Shown here in pieces: positions 47,518 through 58,590 of a stretch of DNA of 64,000 nt. The stretch covers positions 682,001-746,000 of the forward strand of contig JAKNDB010000108.1 of NCBI GenBank assembly GCA_024305405.1, given 5' to 3'. The translations under genes were made by a program, and so were the position numbers. Positions within the stretch are counted from its first letter, which is position 1. The number at the start of each line of letters is the position of its first letter. The notes beneath the pieces are model-generated. The model was not told the DNA's origin and ran no database searches. It saw only the letters and a list, made by a program, of their open reading frames with translations. This DNA is from Dirofilaria immitis. Its lineage: Eukaryota; Nematoda; Chromadorea; Rhabditida; Onchocercidae.

Positions 47518-50500
47518 CATTTCCGTTTTTAGTCCAAAATTAGCTGACATTGACATTTTAATCTTATTGCTTGATTTATAGACTAAGCTTATTGTTGGAG
47601 AATGGAAATTGTTGAAGAATGAAGGATGAAATATAATATAAAAAAGCGTAAAAAGCGGAATTTAGTAGATGATACTTCTTCTTTTTCAAAGGAAAAAGCA
47701 ATTTTATTAGGCATTGTTTGCATGCATGCATGCATGCATGCTTGCTTACTTGCTTAATTTGTCATCATTTTATTTATCTCTTCTTTTTTTTTTTTTTTTT
47801 TTTTTACTATCAGTTAGCTAAAATTAGCTTAACAATAGCATTTAACTAGTGGTAAAAGAAAAAAAAAAAGGAAAAGATCATTCATGCTGATAATGTGATA
47901 ATGATGTCATTATAATTTTGATTTGAATTCATTTTGATGAAGGCGGGGACAAAGGAGGGGAACAAAAAAACTAACTATATTTAGTTTGTTCATCTTCATC
48001 ATCATTATCGTCATTATTATCATTCTATCCATATCAATCTTGATCTATCAATCCTTTTCTCATTTATTCCCTTTTAAATCTCATCTTATCATTTATCTTG
48101 CTATATCATCATCATCATTTTTTTTTTTTAAAAACTTTAAAATCTTTAAACAGCATGTGTCCCCTTCCTCCCTTCCCCGTCTCCTTTCAACCTTTTTCCC
48201 TTTCCCAAATATATGTGACACGTGAGACAGTAAGAGAAGATTGACATGTCCGCCAAAAATTATCGCCGTAAAATGTCATATACGACTTTTACAATTCAAA
48301 TATAAGGGTTATTTCTTTTTTTTTTTTAGAGCATAAAAAAAAATGAGGTGAAAGGAGGAATAAATGTTGAAATATTTGAAAAAGTTTTTTTAAGAAAAAA
48401 AATATATAAATTTATTTATTTATTTTTATATAAAAATTAATTTACTATATTGTAAAGTTTTTTAGAGGTCAAATAAGCTTTAGAGGTCAAGTAAGTTTTA
48501 GAGGTTAAATTTACACTAAACTACTATTATTTGATAGCTAATACTTTTCGTATCTTGAGCAAAGAAAAAATTTGACTATACTTAAAAATTTTAAAAGATA
48601 TAATTTAAATTTTTTTCGATGTTAAATTTAGAGGTCAAATTTAAATTTAGAAATTAAATTTAAAATAATTTTTCTTTTCCCTTCGATACTAATATTTTCC
48701 TATCTTAAATAGCGAATCAATTTTACTGTATCCTAAAGTTTAAAGGTTAAATTTAAAATAATTTTTCTATTTTTTTGTTCGTTACTATCATTTAACTATT
48801 TTAAATTTATTCCTTCATTTCATATATTATCAAAACTTTTTTCTTTTAATTTTTATATATTTAACCGTTTTTTTACATTTTTCTTTTACAAATTATCATT
48901 GAATAATATCAATTATAGTTTGATTTTATTGGAACAAATGAAAATTTTTAAATAATTTAATTTGTCAATTTCGATTATAAATTTATTCGCTCCATTTTCT
49001 TTTTTTTCATATCAAATTTTTTACTCATATTAAAATGAGAAATCTAGGCTATTAGGCTAGGTAATATGGCCACAATTTTCTCAACATTACATTTGATTAA
49101 TTCCAAATTTAACCTTTTTTTTTTGATTAAAAATTAAAGGAGAAAATGAATAATATTAGAATGAGAAACTAGGCTATTAGGCTAATTAATATTGTCAATT
49201 TTCTCGACATTACTTTTGATTAGTTGCAAATTTGACCTTTTCTTGATTAAAATTTTTTTTTTTTTCAGCACCACCAGATTTATCAATACCATCACAAACA
49301 GAATTTCGTGTACCAATAGGAACGAAGCAATTTAGACTAATATGTCCTGTGAAAGAGAAGAACGATGACCTTTTGATGATTCAATGGAAGAGAAATGATG
49401 AACCGGTAAAGTTCATTTAATACCTTTTTTTTTTTCGCTTTTTATCTTTTTTCTATATTTTCATTATTTTTTTTCTCCCATCTTTTCTTTCTTTCTATTT
49501 TTATTCTATCATATTTTTTTTTAACAAAAATTTTACAAATAATATTTTTTTGTATAAAAATTTTAATATTAAATTCGAAATCATTAAATATTCATTTCAA
49601 ATTTATAATTATTATTAGTTTTAAATTCTTATAAATTAATTAGTATTAATTTAAAGAAAATTTTACTAATCTTAATGAATTTTTAGTTAAAAATTTGAAT
49701 ACTAAAAATTTTACATAAATAATCGATAATTATATATATACAAAACAAAAAAAACTTTTAATAAATAAAATAAAACATATCCAATGAATAACTTATTTAA
49801 TATTCACTTCTTTTTTTTATCACTTAATTAAAAACACATCCCTATATTATCATATAATATTCATGAATATTGCTTATATAATTAAAATATTACGATTAAA
49901 TCTTAATCATTTATTCAGCAATAATTTAAAACTTATCATTATTTATCTATTCAATGATCAATCTAAAATTTTTTGTTTAATTTTATTTCAATTGAAAATT
50001 GTTTTTTTTTTTTATTAACAAATGATAGAAGCAGCAAAAATGGCTTTTTTTCTTCTTTTTTTTTTAGTTTTTGTTAATCAATTATCAAATGCTTTCTTAA
50101 AACTAATAGTGCCAGCTTATTTGATTGCAATAGCACTGATAATGTATCCATATCTTATCAATCATTCACTTTAAATTTTTATTCCCACTTTCTCTTATTC
50201 TTTTCTCATTCCTCTAAAACTTTATCTTTTCAGATCTCATTAATTATTTTCTATTTTTATTTCTTAAATAATAAATTGATCATATGCATGCATATATGTA
50301 TGTATCATTTCGATCAATTCGATCATTGCTTGATATAAATATTCTTAAAAATATATATGTAATTAATAAATTAAATAAACATTAGCCAACTAATATTATA
50401 ATAATTGCATAAATTATCTTGCTGATAATTGTTTTAGGAATTAGGAAAAATAAGGAAACGAAAAAGAAAAATTAATAAATAATTTTCTTCCTTTTTTTTT

Positions 50501-52334
50501 TTTGTTGTTGTAAATAAAAATGAAAATTCGATAATTTGAAATTAAATATTTAAAGGAAAAAGAATTTATCCAATTGATTAATGAATATATCATAAGATTA
50601 GAATTTCATTTATCCCATATTATATTTGCTGTTTTTTTTTTTAAAGAAATTTCAAGAAAATGAATAGTTTATTAATTTCGAATTTAATTATTATTTTATT
50701 TTTCCCATCATTTTTCTATTTGCAATGAAAATGTTTAAAAGTAAAAGTGAAAAAATTGATTAATTGTAAATCGAAGACAGAAAATTTTGATATTTAGTTG
50801 AAAATGGAACTAAAATTTATGCTATATAATTCAGTTCTGAGGTCATACAAAGGTCAATAATACTATATAAAGACCTTGAACATTAATGTTTTGTGGAAAT
50901 ACCAAAATGAATAAAAGCATATTCTGTTTAGGGTATGAATTAATTTATAAAATAATAATTATGCATAAAAATATTATAGTAAAGTTTGGATATTATTTAT
51001 TTTGGCCTATTCAAAATTTGGCATATTTTGGCTGCTTATTTATATTACTCTTTTGTTATTTGATTTATATCTTTTAAAGATTGGTTTTGATTTCAACAAT
51101 CGCTTCAAATTAGCTCGATCAGATCGTGAGCTAAAAATTCGTAATCCACAACTATCCGATGGTGGAATATATCAATGCCAAGTAGTTAATGGATTTGGAC
51201 ATCGAGAATTAAATTTTACCGTAACTTTTATGATCCAGCAGTAGAGAATGATCAAAATACGGACAGCACACTTACACTCACCTCAAATCGTAATTTATTT
51301 TAATTAACTAAATTGAAATTAAATTCAAATAATAATTAAATTCAAATAAACAATATATAATAATATTTTCCTATTAAAAAAATTTAAAATTATGAATGAT
51401 ACGAATGAATTATTTTGCTGATATTTGGAATGGCAATTAGTTGTAATTAATTTTTATTTATAATTTGATAAGGAAGGAAATAATTGTTGCAATTTGAGAG
51501 ATAAATAGAGAATGAGAAAATCCATAAATAATCACATGTTGTAATATTGGGACAGTGATTGAGAATTATTACCCTGAAATGACGATAACGATTGAATAAA
51601 CTTTTTTTTGGTGAAATAATTGAAACGAATAGAAAATAGCAAAATTTTTATCAATTCAATATATTGAATTGGAAATATATTGCTAACTTTTATTGAAATT
51701 TTTGATAATTAAATTTAAATAATTTTATGAATTTTTTTTCTTTTGATAAAATTTGCATAATAATTGAAAGAATGGAATTGGAAATTTAAATTAAATATAA
51801 ATTTTGATTTTTTAGCAAAAATTTTATTTAACGTAAAATATTTTAAATTTTTCAATTATTGTTTTAGTTATTTTATGCAAAAAAATATTTTAATCATTTG
51901 TTTATCAATCTATCATAATCTATCATTAATCATTGTTACATTTGATATATTTTATACTAAATTTTAATTAAATTAAATAAATATTTTATAAATTATTTCA
52001 ATTATGTTAAAACGAATAATTGCAGCATCACCACCACTATGGAAGAATGAAACAGAAATTCGAAATTGGATGATAAATCCTGTAAGGATAACAATTGGTG
52101 GAGCATTATTGCTAAAATGCCCAGCAAAAGGAAATCCATTACCAAATATTACTTGGCTACGAGATGGCAAGGCATTAGAACGAGGTATTTATTAATAATA
52201 GAAATAAATTAATCATTATTAAAATTATTTATTAATCAATTGTTATTACTACTATTATTATTATTGTTATTTTTATTTTTATTTTTGTCCTAAATATTAT
52301 TATTATTATTATTATTGTTAATTTATTATTATCA

Positions 52335-52397
<63 letters not shown>

Positions 52398-52399
52398 GC

Positions 52400-52439
<40 letters not shown>

Positions 52440-54506
52440 TTCCTTTGTTGAGAACTGAAAAAAAGAAGAAATTCATAATTTTATTTAGTAATTGGATTAA
52501 TTATAATAAATAATCATTCATATATATAATTCTTTTAAGTTGATAATTTCTGAAAATTTTAACAAAATTTCAGAAATTACATATCATTATTCATCGGCGA
52601 TACTTTATCTAAGTGATGTACAACCTAGCGAAGCTGGTAAATATGTCTGTAAGCTAGAAAATGAGCATGGCAGTATTGAAGCATCATTTCACGTTTATGT
52701 GGAAAATTTCTTCGAAGGTTTAGATGGTGAAAGTTGGTCCATTGATCAGACCAATGCACAACTTTATCCAATTATTGATGAGCCATTCAATAATACGGTT
52801 CGAGTTGGTCGTACTGCTCAATTTCAATGTAAAGTAAAAATCAACAACAACCACTGATTAAGGTATTATTATTTTTACATTTAAACAATAATTTAATTAA
52901 ATTGTTATTACTTTTGATATCAGTTGATATCATTTTTTGGTATCTTTATCATTATTTTAAAATTCTAATATAAGTTTAAATGATATTAACATCAAAATAG
53001 TTTACGTGATATTAACTGTTAAGGTAAATATTAAGCATATTTATTCATTTATTATTTTTTCAATTTTAAAAATTAATAATGAAATTGAAAAAGCTGAACC
53101 GTTATAAGCTGTAGAAGTAATGATAATAATTACTAAATCAAAGTGATGAATAAAGAATAGATTATCATATCTTATGTAAAAATATAACTGATAAATGCTA
53201 TGCCATGAATTTTATTTTAGTGGTTAAAACGGATCGACGATCCGAATGCAATTCGTCAAGCAAATGCAAATGCAACATTAATTCATGCAAATAACATGCA
53301 TCTATTATTATTGGAAAAGCCAGAAACAAGTGCCGAATTATCAGATGGTATAAGTCTAAATAGGCTTATCATTCCGAATGTACGATATGAGCATTCTGGA
53401 ACATATCTTTGTGTTGTAACAAATGCTCATGGTGATATTGCTTATCGATCGGCATATCTTCATGTTATTGCAAGTTCGATTTTTAAAGTTTTATTTTTAA
53501 ATTTTAATTTATCGATCATTCATTAATAAACAATATTACTAATTAATCGAGAAAAACACTAATTAATTTTTTATAAATAAATGATTTTTCAGGATCGGAT
53601 CATGGAATGTTATCGAATATTTACTTTTATGGTGGTATATTAGTGCTAATTGTTGTATTTACATTGATAACTTATGCTGTTTACTTCTTACGCAAGAATC
53701 AAGCTGCTAAAAATAGCGAATCAGCGCAAGATATTACAAATACTCGATATTCATTTTCATTAAGGCCTCCACCGCCAAATCTTCCACCTCCAAAAGCACC
53801 AGCATTACCATCCGAACGACAGCAATTAATGTCCGATAATCAACCATGTGATCGTTATGCGGTAAATTCCGCAGCAACAACATATTATCCACAATTTGCT
53901 ACTCCCGATAAAAAGTTACAAAGTAAGTTATTTTTATTATTCATTCTTTTTGTTTTGCTTACTTGCTGTAAACCAAATTATTTAAATATTACACTTCAAT
54001 TTATTGAATGAAATTAAAATAAAACTAATAGATTTAAATTAATAATAAAATTTTTTGATAGCAGAAATATTAACAAATTTAGGATATAAGAGATTATTGA
54101 TATCGATAATGATAAAAGAATTTTAGCAGTTGATGATGATGATGATGATGAGGAAATTAGAATTGGAAAATTTTTTAAATATAAGAAATTAAGAAAATGT
54201 TTTGACAAATTTTCAAATTTATTTTATTTCTAGAATAATAACTGAAAGTGGTGGTACACGTCCAACACCTATCCGACGTACAAATGGTGGTGATACGAAA
54301 TATCGATTAAAAGATGAATATATAAATTCACCGAAATGGGTACATACTAAAGGTGATAATATTGAAGTTGAAATGGACCAAAATTTGTTAAAAATCGATC
54401 GTCTCACTGCTATAATCCGATATCAGGAGCATACGGTCGAACTGATAATATCGATCGACAACAACAAAAATCTTTCCTTACTATTGGTAATTTACAGAAG
54501 AGGTGA
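43118..54506 (+). CDS. FGFRL1: FGFRL1-like receptor: three Ig domains, one TM, no kinase
   Basis: Eight exons. From 49269 to the stop they give 551 codons once five-base-run gaps are allowed for; human FGFRL1 is 504 residues. Ig1: ICPVK, IQWKRND, GGIYQC. Ig2: LLKCPAKGNPLPNITWLRDG, AGKYVC. Ig3: QFQCKVK, then KWLKRIDD at the FGFR-type QWLKR position, SGTYLC. A TM helix follows (GGILVLIVVFTLITYAVYF, 53631-53687), then a basic stop-transfer RKN and a proline-rich tail. No tyrosine kinase exon follows in the remaining 9.5 kb. Family knowledge: FGFRL1 binds FGFs and heparin and acts as a decoy or adhesion receptor; planarian nou-darake is a relative. Breaks at 51226, 52836, 53910 and 54390 each lack one base. 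A true FGFR with a distant kinase is unlikely because the tail ends in a stop. Confidence 0.88.
43156..43540. repeat. Compound trinucleotide cluster (CAA, CAG, GCT, ACT, ATC)
   Basis: (CAA)n at 43156-43232, CAG/GCT blocks to about 43285, CTA/CAA, then (ATC)n with CAG runs to about 43537. CAA/CAG on the left and TTGCTGCTGTTG on the right are partly complementary and could fold. Depending on frame it encodes poly-Thr/His, Asn/Ser or Gln/Ile. Confidence 0.9.
43648..49268 (+). other. FGFRL1-like intron 1 (5.6 kb)
   Basis: AT-rich; contains a GA tract near 45580-45602, GATGATGATAATG repeats 45925-46130, a TA tract near 47322, a CT tract 47483-47512, GCATGCAT repeats 47719-47742, AGAGGTCAAAT repeats 48466-48640 and a duplication just before exon 2. 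No coding exon seen. Confidence 0.5.
49028..49260 (+). repeat. Direct duplication (about 125 bp) abutting the exon 2 acceptor
   Basis: AATGAGAAATCTAGGCTATT and AATGAGAAACTAGGCTATT start two copies that both run through CTCAACATTAC/CTCGACATTAC into AAATTTAACCTTTT/AAATTTGACCTTTT. The second copy ends in the T-rich acceptor. Confidence 0.8.
49269..49405 (+). CDS. FGFRL1: FGFRL1-like exon 2, Ig1 first half
   Basis: 137 nt, phase 1 in and phase 0 out, acceptor TTTTTCAG. PPDLSIPSQTEFRVPIGTK leads to FRLICPVKEK and IQWKRNDEP: first Ig cysteine and the core tryptophan, in the order of human FGFRL1 (LQCPVEG, MWTKDG). Confidence 0.9.
49406..51079 (+). other. FGFRL1-like intron 2
   Basis: 1.7 kb AT-rich intron within Ig1. 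Short hydrophobic open frames near 50886 have no splice or family support. Confidence 0.6.
51080..51289 (+). CDS. FGFRL1: FGFRL1-like exon 3, Ig1 second half and acidic linker, apparent 1-base deletion
   Basis: RFKLARSDRELKIRNPQLSD and GGIYQCQVVNGFGHRELNFT match the second half of human Ig1 (AGVYVCKATNGFG). As written a TAG follows soon. With one extra T in 51226-51229 it continues YDPAVENDQNTDSTLTLTSN and leaves at C|GTAATT in phase 1, exactly what exon 4 needs. The acidic linker matches the acid-box position of FGFR-family proteins. Confidence 0.87.
51290..52025 (+). other. FGFRL1-like intron 3
   Basis: AT-rich intron of 736 bp between the linker and Ig2; nothing else recognised. Confidence 0.6.
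52026..52184 (+). CDS. FGFRL1: FGFRL1-like exon 4, Ig2 first half
   Basis: 159 nt, phase 1 in and out. SPPLWKNETEIRNW, then ALLLKCPAKGNPLPNITWLR. Human FGFRL1 has [20 protein letters not shown] at this point. NET and NIT are potential N-glycosylation sites. Confidence 0.93.
52185..52573 (+). other. FGFRL1-like intron 4 with (ATT)n tract
   Basis: A 389-bp intron, more than half of it an (ATT/ATC)n microsatellite (52240-52440), splitting Ig2. Confidence 0.85.
52574..52862 (+). CDS. FGFRL1: FGFRL1-like exon 5, Ig2 end and Ig3 start, apparent 1-base deletion
   Basis: SSAILYLSDVQPSEAGKYVC closes Ig2; RVGRTAQFQCKVK starts Ig3. As written the frame ends in TGA. One extra A in the A5 run 52836-52840 gives KNQQQPLIK and phase 0 at AAG|GTATTA, so that KWLKR is formed across the junction as in FGFR-family Ig3 domains. 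Confidence 0.9.
52863..53220 (+). other. FGFRL1-like intron 5
   Basis: 358-bp AT-rich intron, acceptor TTTTATTTTAG. Nothing else seen. Confidence 0.7.
53221..53473 (+). CDS. FGFRL1: FGFRL1-like exon 6, Ig3 main part
   Basis: 253 nt, phase 0 in and phase 1 out. WLKRIDDPNAIRQANANATL opens it; YEHSGTYLCVVTNAHGDIAY and RSAYLHV close the domain (human [20 protein letters not shown]). The exon boundary at the Ig3 tryptophan is as in FGFR genes. Confidence 0.93.
53593..53922 (+). CDS. FGFRL1: FGFRL1-like exon 7, transmembrane helix and proline-rich tail, apparent 1-base deletion
   Basis: A hydrophobic run (YGGILVLIVVFTLITYAVYF) is followed by LRKNQAAKN and by RPPPPNLPPPKAPALPSERQ, a likely SH3, WW or EVH1 ligand. 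As written it leaves in phase 1. One extra A in 53910-53914 makes it DKKVTK with phase 2, which fits exon 8. Confidence 0.88.
54234..54506 (+). CDS. FGFRL1: FGFRL1-like exon 8, cytoplasmic C-terminus
   Basis: IITESGGTRPTPIRRTNGGD and DEYINSPKWVHTKGDN are clear coding sequence. As written the frame runs to TAG 54508-54510 through an unlikely hydrophobic end. One extra A in 54390-54394 switches it to CYNPISGAYGRTDNIDRQQQ and LQKR, then TGA 54504-54506. The corrected end has Tyr motifs and balanced codon use. Confidence 0.78.
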
Positions 54507-54796
54507 TTAGATTGATATGCATAATTAAATAATAATGGAGAGAGAAAAAAAAAGCTATCATTTTGATGTATAGTATTAGGTTTTTTTCTCTTGCCTTGAA
54601 ACGAAAACTTTTGTTTGTTTGTTTGTTTATTTCTTTTCTTCTTTTTTTTTCCCCATTTGACGAGCTTTGATCCTATTGTTTTCTTTTTTTTTTCCTTCAT
54701 ATATCATAATTTCTTTGGGAATTGTTTATGCATGTAATGTTTCAATTTTTAGTTTGTAAATTTGATAATAATTATCAGCGATAACTGATGACAATC

Positions 54797-54802
54797 AATA
54801 AA
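54797..54802 (+). terminator. Candidate polyadenylation signal AATAAA for FGFRL1-like gene
   Basis: AATAAA 290 bp after the stop, followed by T-rich sequence. Position is the only support in this AT-rich setting. Confidence 0.3.
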
Positions 54803-56213
54803 TTGTATATCCATAATTTAGGTTTTACAACGGCTGATAGGAAATTGATTTCTGCTTATGTATATGTTTATTTATTTTTGCTATGATAAATTAATATAAA
54901 AATTTAGGAATTTAATTTTGCTTATTGAAAATTTGATTTTAGTTATATTTCAATTCGAATTTAAATTTAACTAATAATCAAAAAAATCGATGACAAATTT
55001 AAAATTTGATTCGTTGATCGAAAAATTTTAGATTGTTTAAATATTTCTATTATGAAGAAAAAAAAAAAAGGAAGAGAAAAAAAACTTGAAACATTATTCG
55101 ATGATTGAGAAAAATAGCCACAATTCATTTGATAATCCATTTTTTTGTTACAAATTGATTCTCTATCAATTATGAAATATCATCTTTTATCTTCCTTATC
55201 AACTAATCAAATCATTCATTCCAATTTTGTTTCATTCAATAATTTTAGCTCTTTTGCTATTTTTTCATACGAAATTAATTGATATAATTTTTATAAAATG
55301 TTTAAAATATTTTACGAGAATATATTTTCCATTAAAATTTATGCAAAATAATAAATGATTATAATTAATTTCGAGAAAATTCCTCATGTCTTATTTTATT
55401 AATGTACAATGAGCTTAGTATTTTAATCTTTTCATCATCTCATCCATACATAAATGTACTATAAATATTTGATTTATTTCAATTAAATGCATAAAATTAA
55501 TTTTTGAATTTTAGATATGATATTAATATTATTCAATTCCAATTTTAATTTCAATTATTTATCTTTTTTTCCCCTTTCTTCTCTTTTTGTTTCATAATGT
55601 TTAATCAAAGGATAAATGAAATGAAATGAAATTTGAAAAAAAAAAAGTATGCATCTTAATTCTCTCTCATTTCTTTTGCTAATAATAATATCTATCTTTT
55701 ATTTTTTAAAAAAAAACTTACTTTCATCTGATAAAATTTTTTTTTGAAATTCTATTCAAATAAAAGTTGGGAAGGTTTAAATTTTGGATTAAAAAAAAAA
55801 AAAAGAAAGGAATTTTTTTATTTTCAAATAAATCAATTTGATATAGAAAAAGCAATTGCTTTTATTAAAATTAAATTTTTATTGCAATTCTATTTTTTAT
55901 CCTTTTTTTTTCCTCTCCTCGTTAAATATCTTCAATATTGATCTGAAATTTGTTTAATTTTTGATAACTTTTATTGAAAATAGGTTTAGAAGCTAAAAAT
56001 TTCTATGAAATGATTAAATTTACATAAATATATATATATATATATATATATAGCATATTGTATATGCATGAAATTTATTTAATTTATAATGATTATAACA
56101 AATTTTGCTTATATTATTTACATAATAGAATAAAATTGAAATTTTGAGAAAAAGTAAAAATGTTATTATTCAATCATCTCTCAAATCATTCATATCTTTC
56201 TTCTCTTTCCCTT

Positions 56214-56251
<38 letters not shown>

Positions 56252-58331
56252 CTCCTTCATCTTTTATTTTCGTTTAAAATTTCTAAATATTTTTGCTTTT
56301 TGAAATTTGAAATTTTTCTTTTTTTTTTTTTAAAAAAAAGCATTGAGCTTATAATAATTGCCTGCCTGTTCATTATTAAATTCTGATTTTGTCAAAAGTG
56401 CACTTATTCTTTCTGAAATACATTTAAGATTATAAACTTTTGAACGCCTTCCCAGTATTTTTTTCAAACTATGTCAAGACAAAATGAAAAAATAAAAAGA
56501 AAAAAAAAAAAAAAGGAACTTTTTCTTCACTCTTTCATCAATTTTCTTCATAACACATAGCAGCATAACATAACACTTTGTTAATTTTTTTAAAAGAATT
56601 TCCTTTTTATCATCAAATTCTTTTGATTGGAATAGTTTCGAAAATTATTATTACATTTTAGCTATTATTTTTTATTCTACTACTTTTTCTTTTTTTTTTC
56701 TTTTTTCTTTTTGTGCGCTAATCAATTCGTTTGTAATCAATCTAATCAATTCGATATATTCATCGATGATTGATCTAATCAATTGTTGCAAAATTATCCT
56801 CTAATTACGACGATTGCTAAAGTTAATTATGAAATTATAATTTATCGATTAATTCTTTTATTTTTGTTTGTTTGAATTGAAGAGCTTTATTTTGTTATCA
56901 TTAATTTTCTTTTTTTTTTTTTTTTTTTTGTTTATCGATTTATTTTTTGGAAATGAAATAATATATTTACGTGTAGTGCCGTTTTACATGAATTTTTCAT
57001 TTTAATGTTTTCATATAATTCTTTTTTTTTTTTTTTCCTTTTTTATTTTGTAAATGTTGTGTAAAAAAAGAACGAAGAAGAAATATGAATAAAAAAATAC
57101 AGGTTTGTAAATATTATGTTTATCAAAAATTTTACAAATATATAAACAACAATAATAGTCGAATAAAATATCGGTTTGTAAATATTACAAAATAAATCAA
57201 ATGATACGAATCAAATGAAATTATTTTCAATTTATAAATAATTATTTTATCAATCTTTAATCTGTCCATTTAATATTATTGATTGCGAAAAATTTATGTA
57301 AAAAATATAAAGTAAATTTTATAATGTTAACAATGTTTTGTATATTTTGTAATATTTTTGATTAATTAATTTTCTACAACAGATAAATGCTGAATGATAA
57401 ATATGACGACAAGTTAATACAAACGTAAATGATAAATAACACGGACGTAAGTATGATAATAACAAATACGTATATCATTTGAGTTTCTTTGAACAGAATA
57501 TATACATAAAATACGAGAATGAAATTGGCTAATTAAACTATCAATTTTATATGGAATTACGACGATAATGTATAAAAATATCACAAGATTTCAAATTTTC
57601 AAAATTTTAATAAATTAAATTAGTATCATACAACAATTCATATATCTGTTATGATGAAAGGCTAGTATAAATAATAAATAAATAATCATAGATAATTATC
57701 TAATCTCGACATAGTTCCATCGAAATATGTTAACATTATCTTAATTTTTCTCGATAATTTCTCGAGATTTTTTAAGATCCCATTTAACAAATTACATCTT
57801 GGCTTTGTTGAATTTTTCCTTCATGATGCAATTAAACGATTTTGTCGTAATTTCGAAACTTTTTTTGCAATCCTCTGAAATTGTCTTCAACAACGACTAA
57901 TCAGATAGAATTTTCTCATGTTCTCTAGGCTCTATTAGAAATTCATGAACAATTAATTATTCAAGTTAATCATTTGATTAACAATTTTGATAATATCATG
58001 ATTGAGATATTTGAAATTCTATTGATGCTTTATTATTCATCATCATCCTAAATGAGTATGATGTTTAAATTGAATTTGTTTAGTTGAAAAATTGTTAAAA
58101 TATTAAACGGAAACATACAATCCAGTATTTTATTATATAATGTATAAGTTTAAAATTTTCTCAAAGATTGACGGAATTTTCTCGACACTATGCTTATTTC
58201 ATTATTATAAGGTTCGATTTTCTCTTTTCCTTCCTACCTAATTGCTCTATAAAGTATTAGTCGCTTTATTATTTGTCTATTTTGAAAATAACAGATTTGT
58301 TATTGATCGTTATAGTTGTATCAAATAATTT

Positions 58332-58590
58332 GAAATTTCAACGAGCTAACCATGACAGTACCACGTAAAAAATTCGAGATTTCAACGAGCTAACCATGAC
58401 AGTACCACTTAAAAAATTCGAGATTTCAACGAGCTAACCATGACAGTACCACGTAAAAAATTCGAGATTTCAACGAGCTAACCATGACAGTACCACGTAA
58501 AAATTCGAGATTTCAACGAGCTAACCATGACAGTACCACGTAAATAATTCGAGATTTCAACGAGCTAATCGTGACAATGTCACGTATGTA
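58332..58590 (+). repeat. 44-bp tandem array, six copies
   Basis: Copies start at 58332, 58376, 58420, 58464, 58507 and 58551. Unit core TTCAACGAGCTAACCATGAC, then AGTACCACGTAAAAAATTC. The first five are nearly identical (one has one A fewer); the sixth has diverged. Confidence 0.95.

Noticed and set aside
50886..51077. Hydrophobic frame just before FGFRL1-like exon 3
   Set aside because: Runs through the intron and its acceptor; the exon begins at 51080 by splice phase and family alignment.
51973..52170. 65-codon frame on the - strand
   Set aside because: Antisense shadow of the Ig2 exon.
54219..54407. 62-codon frame on the - strand
   Set aside because: Antisense shadow of FGFRL1-like exon 8.
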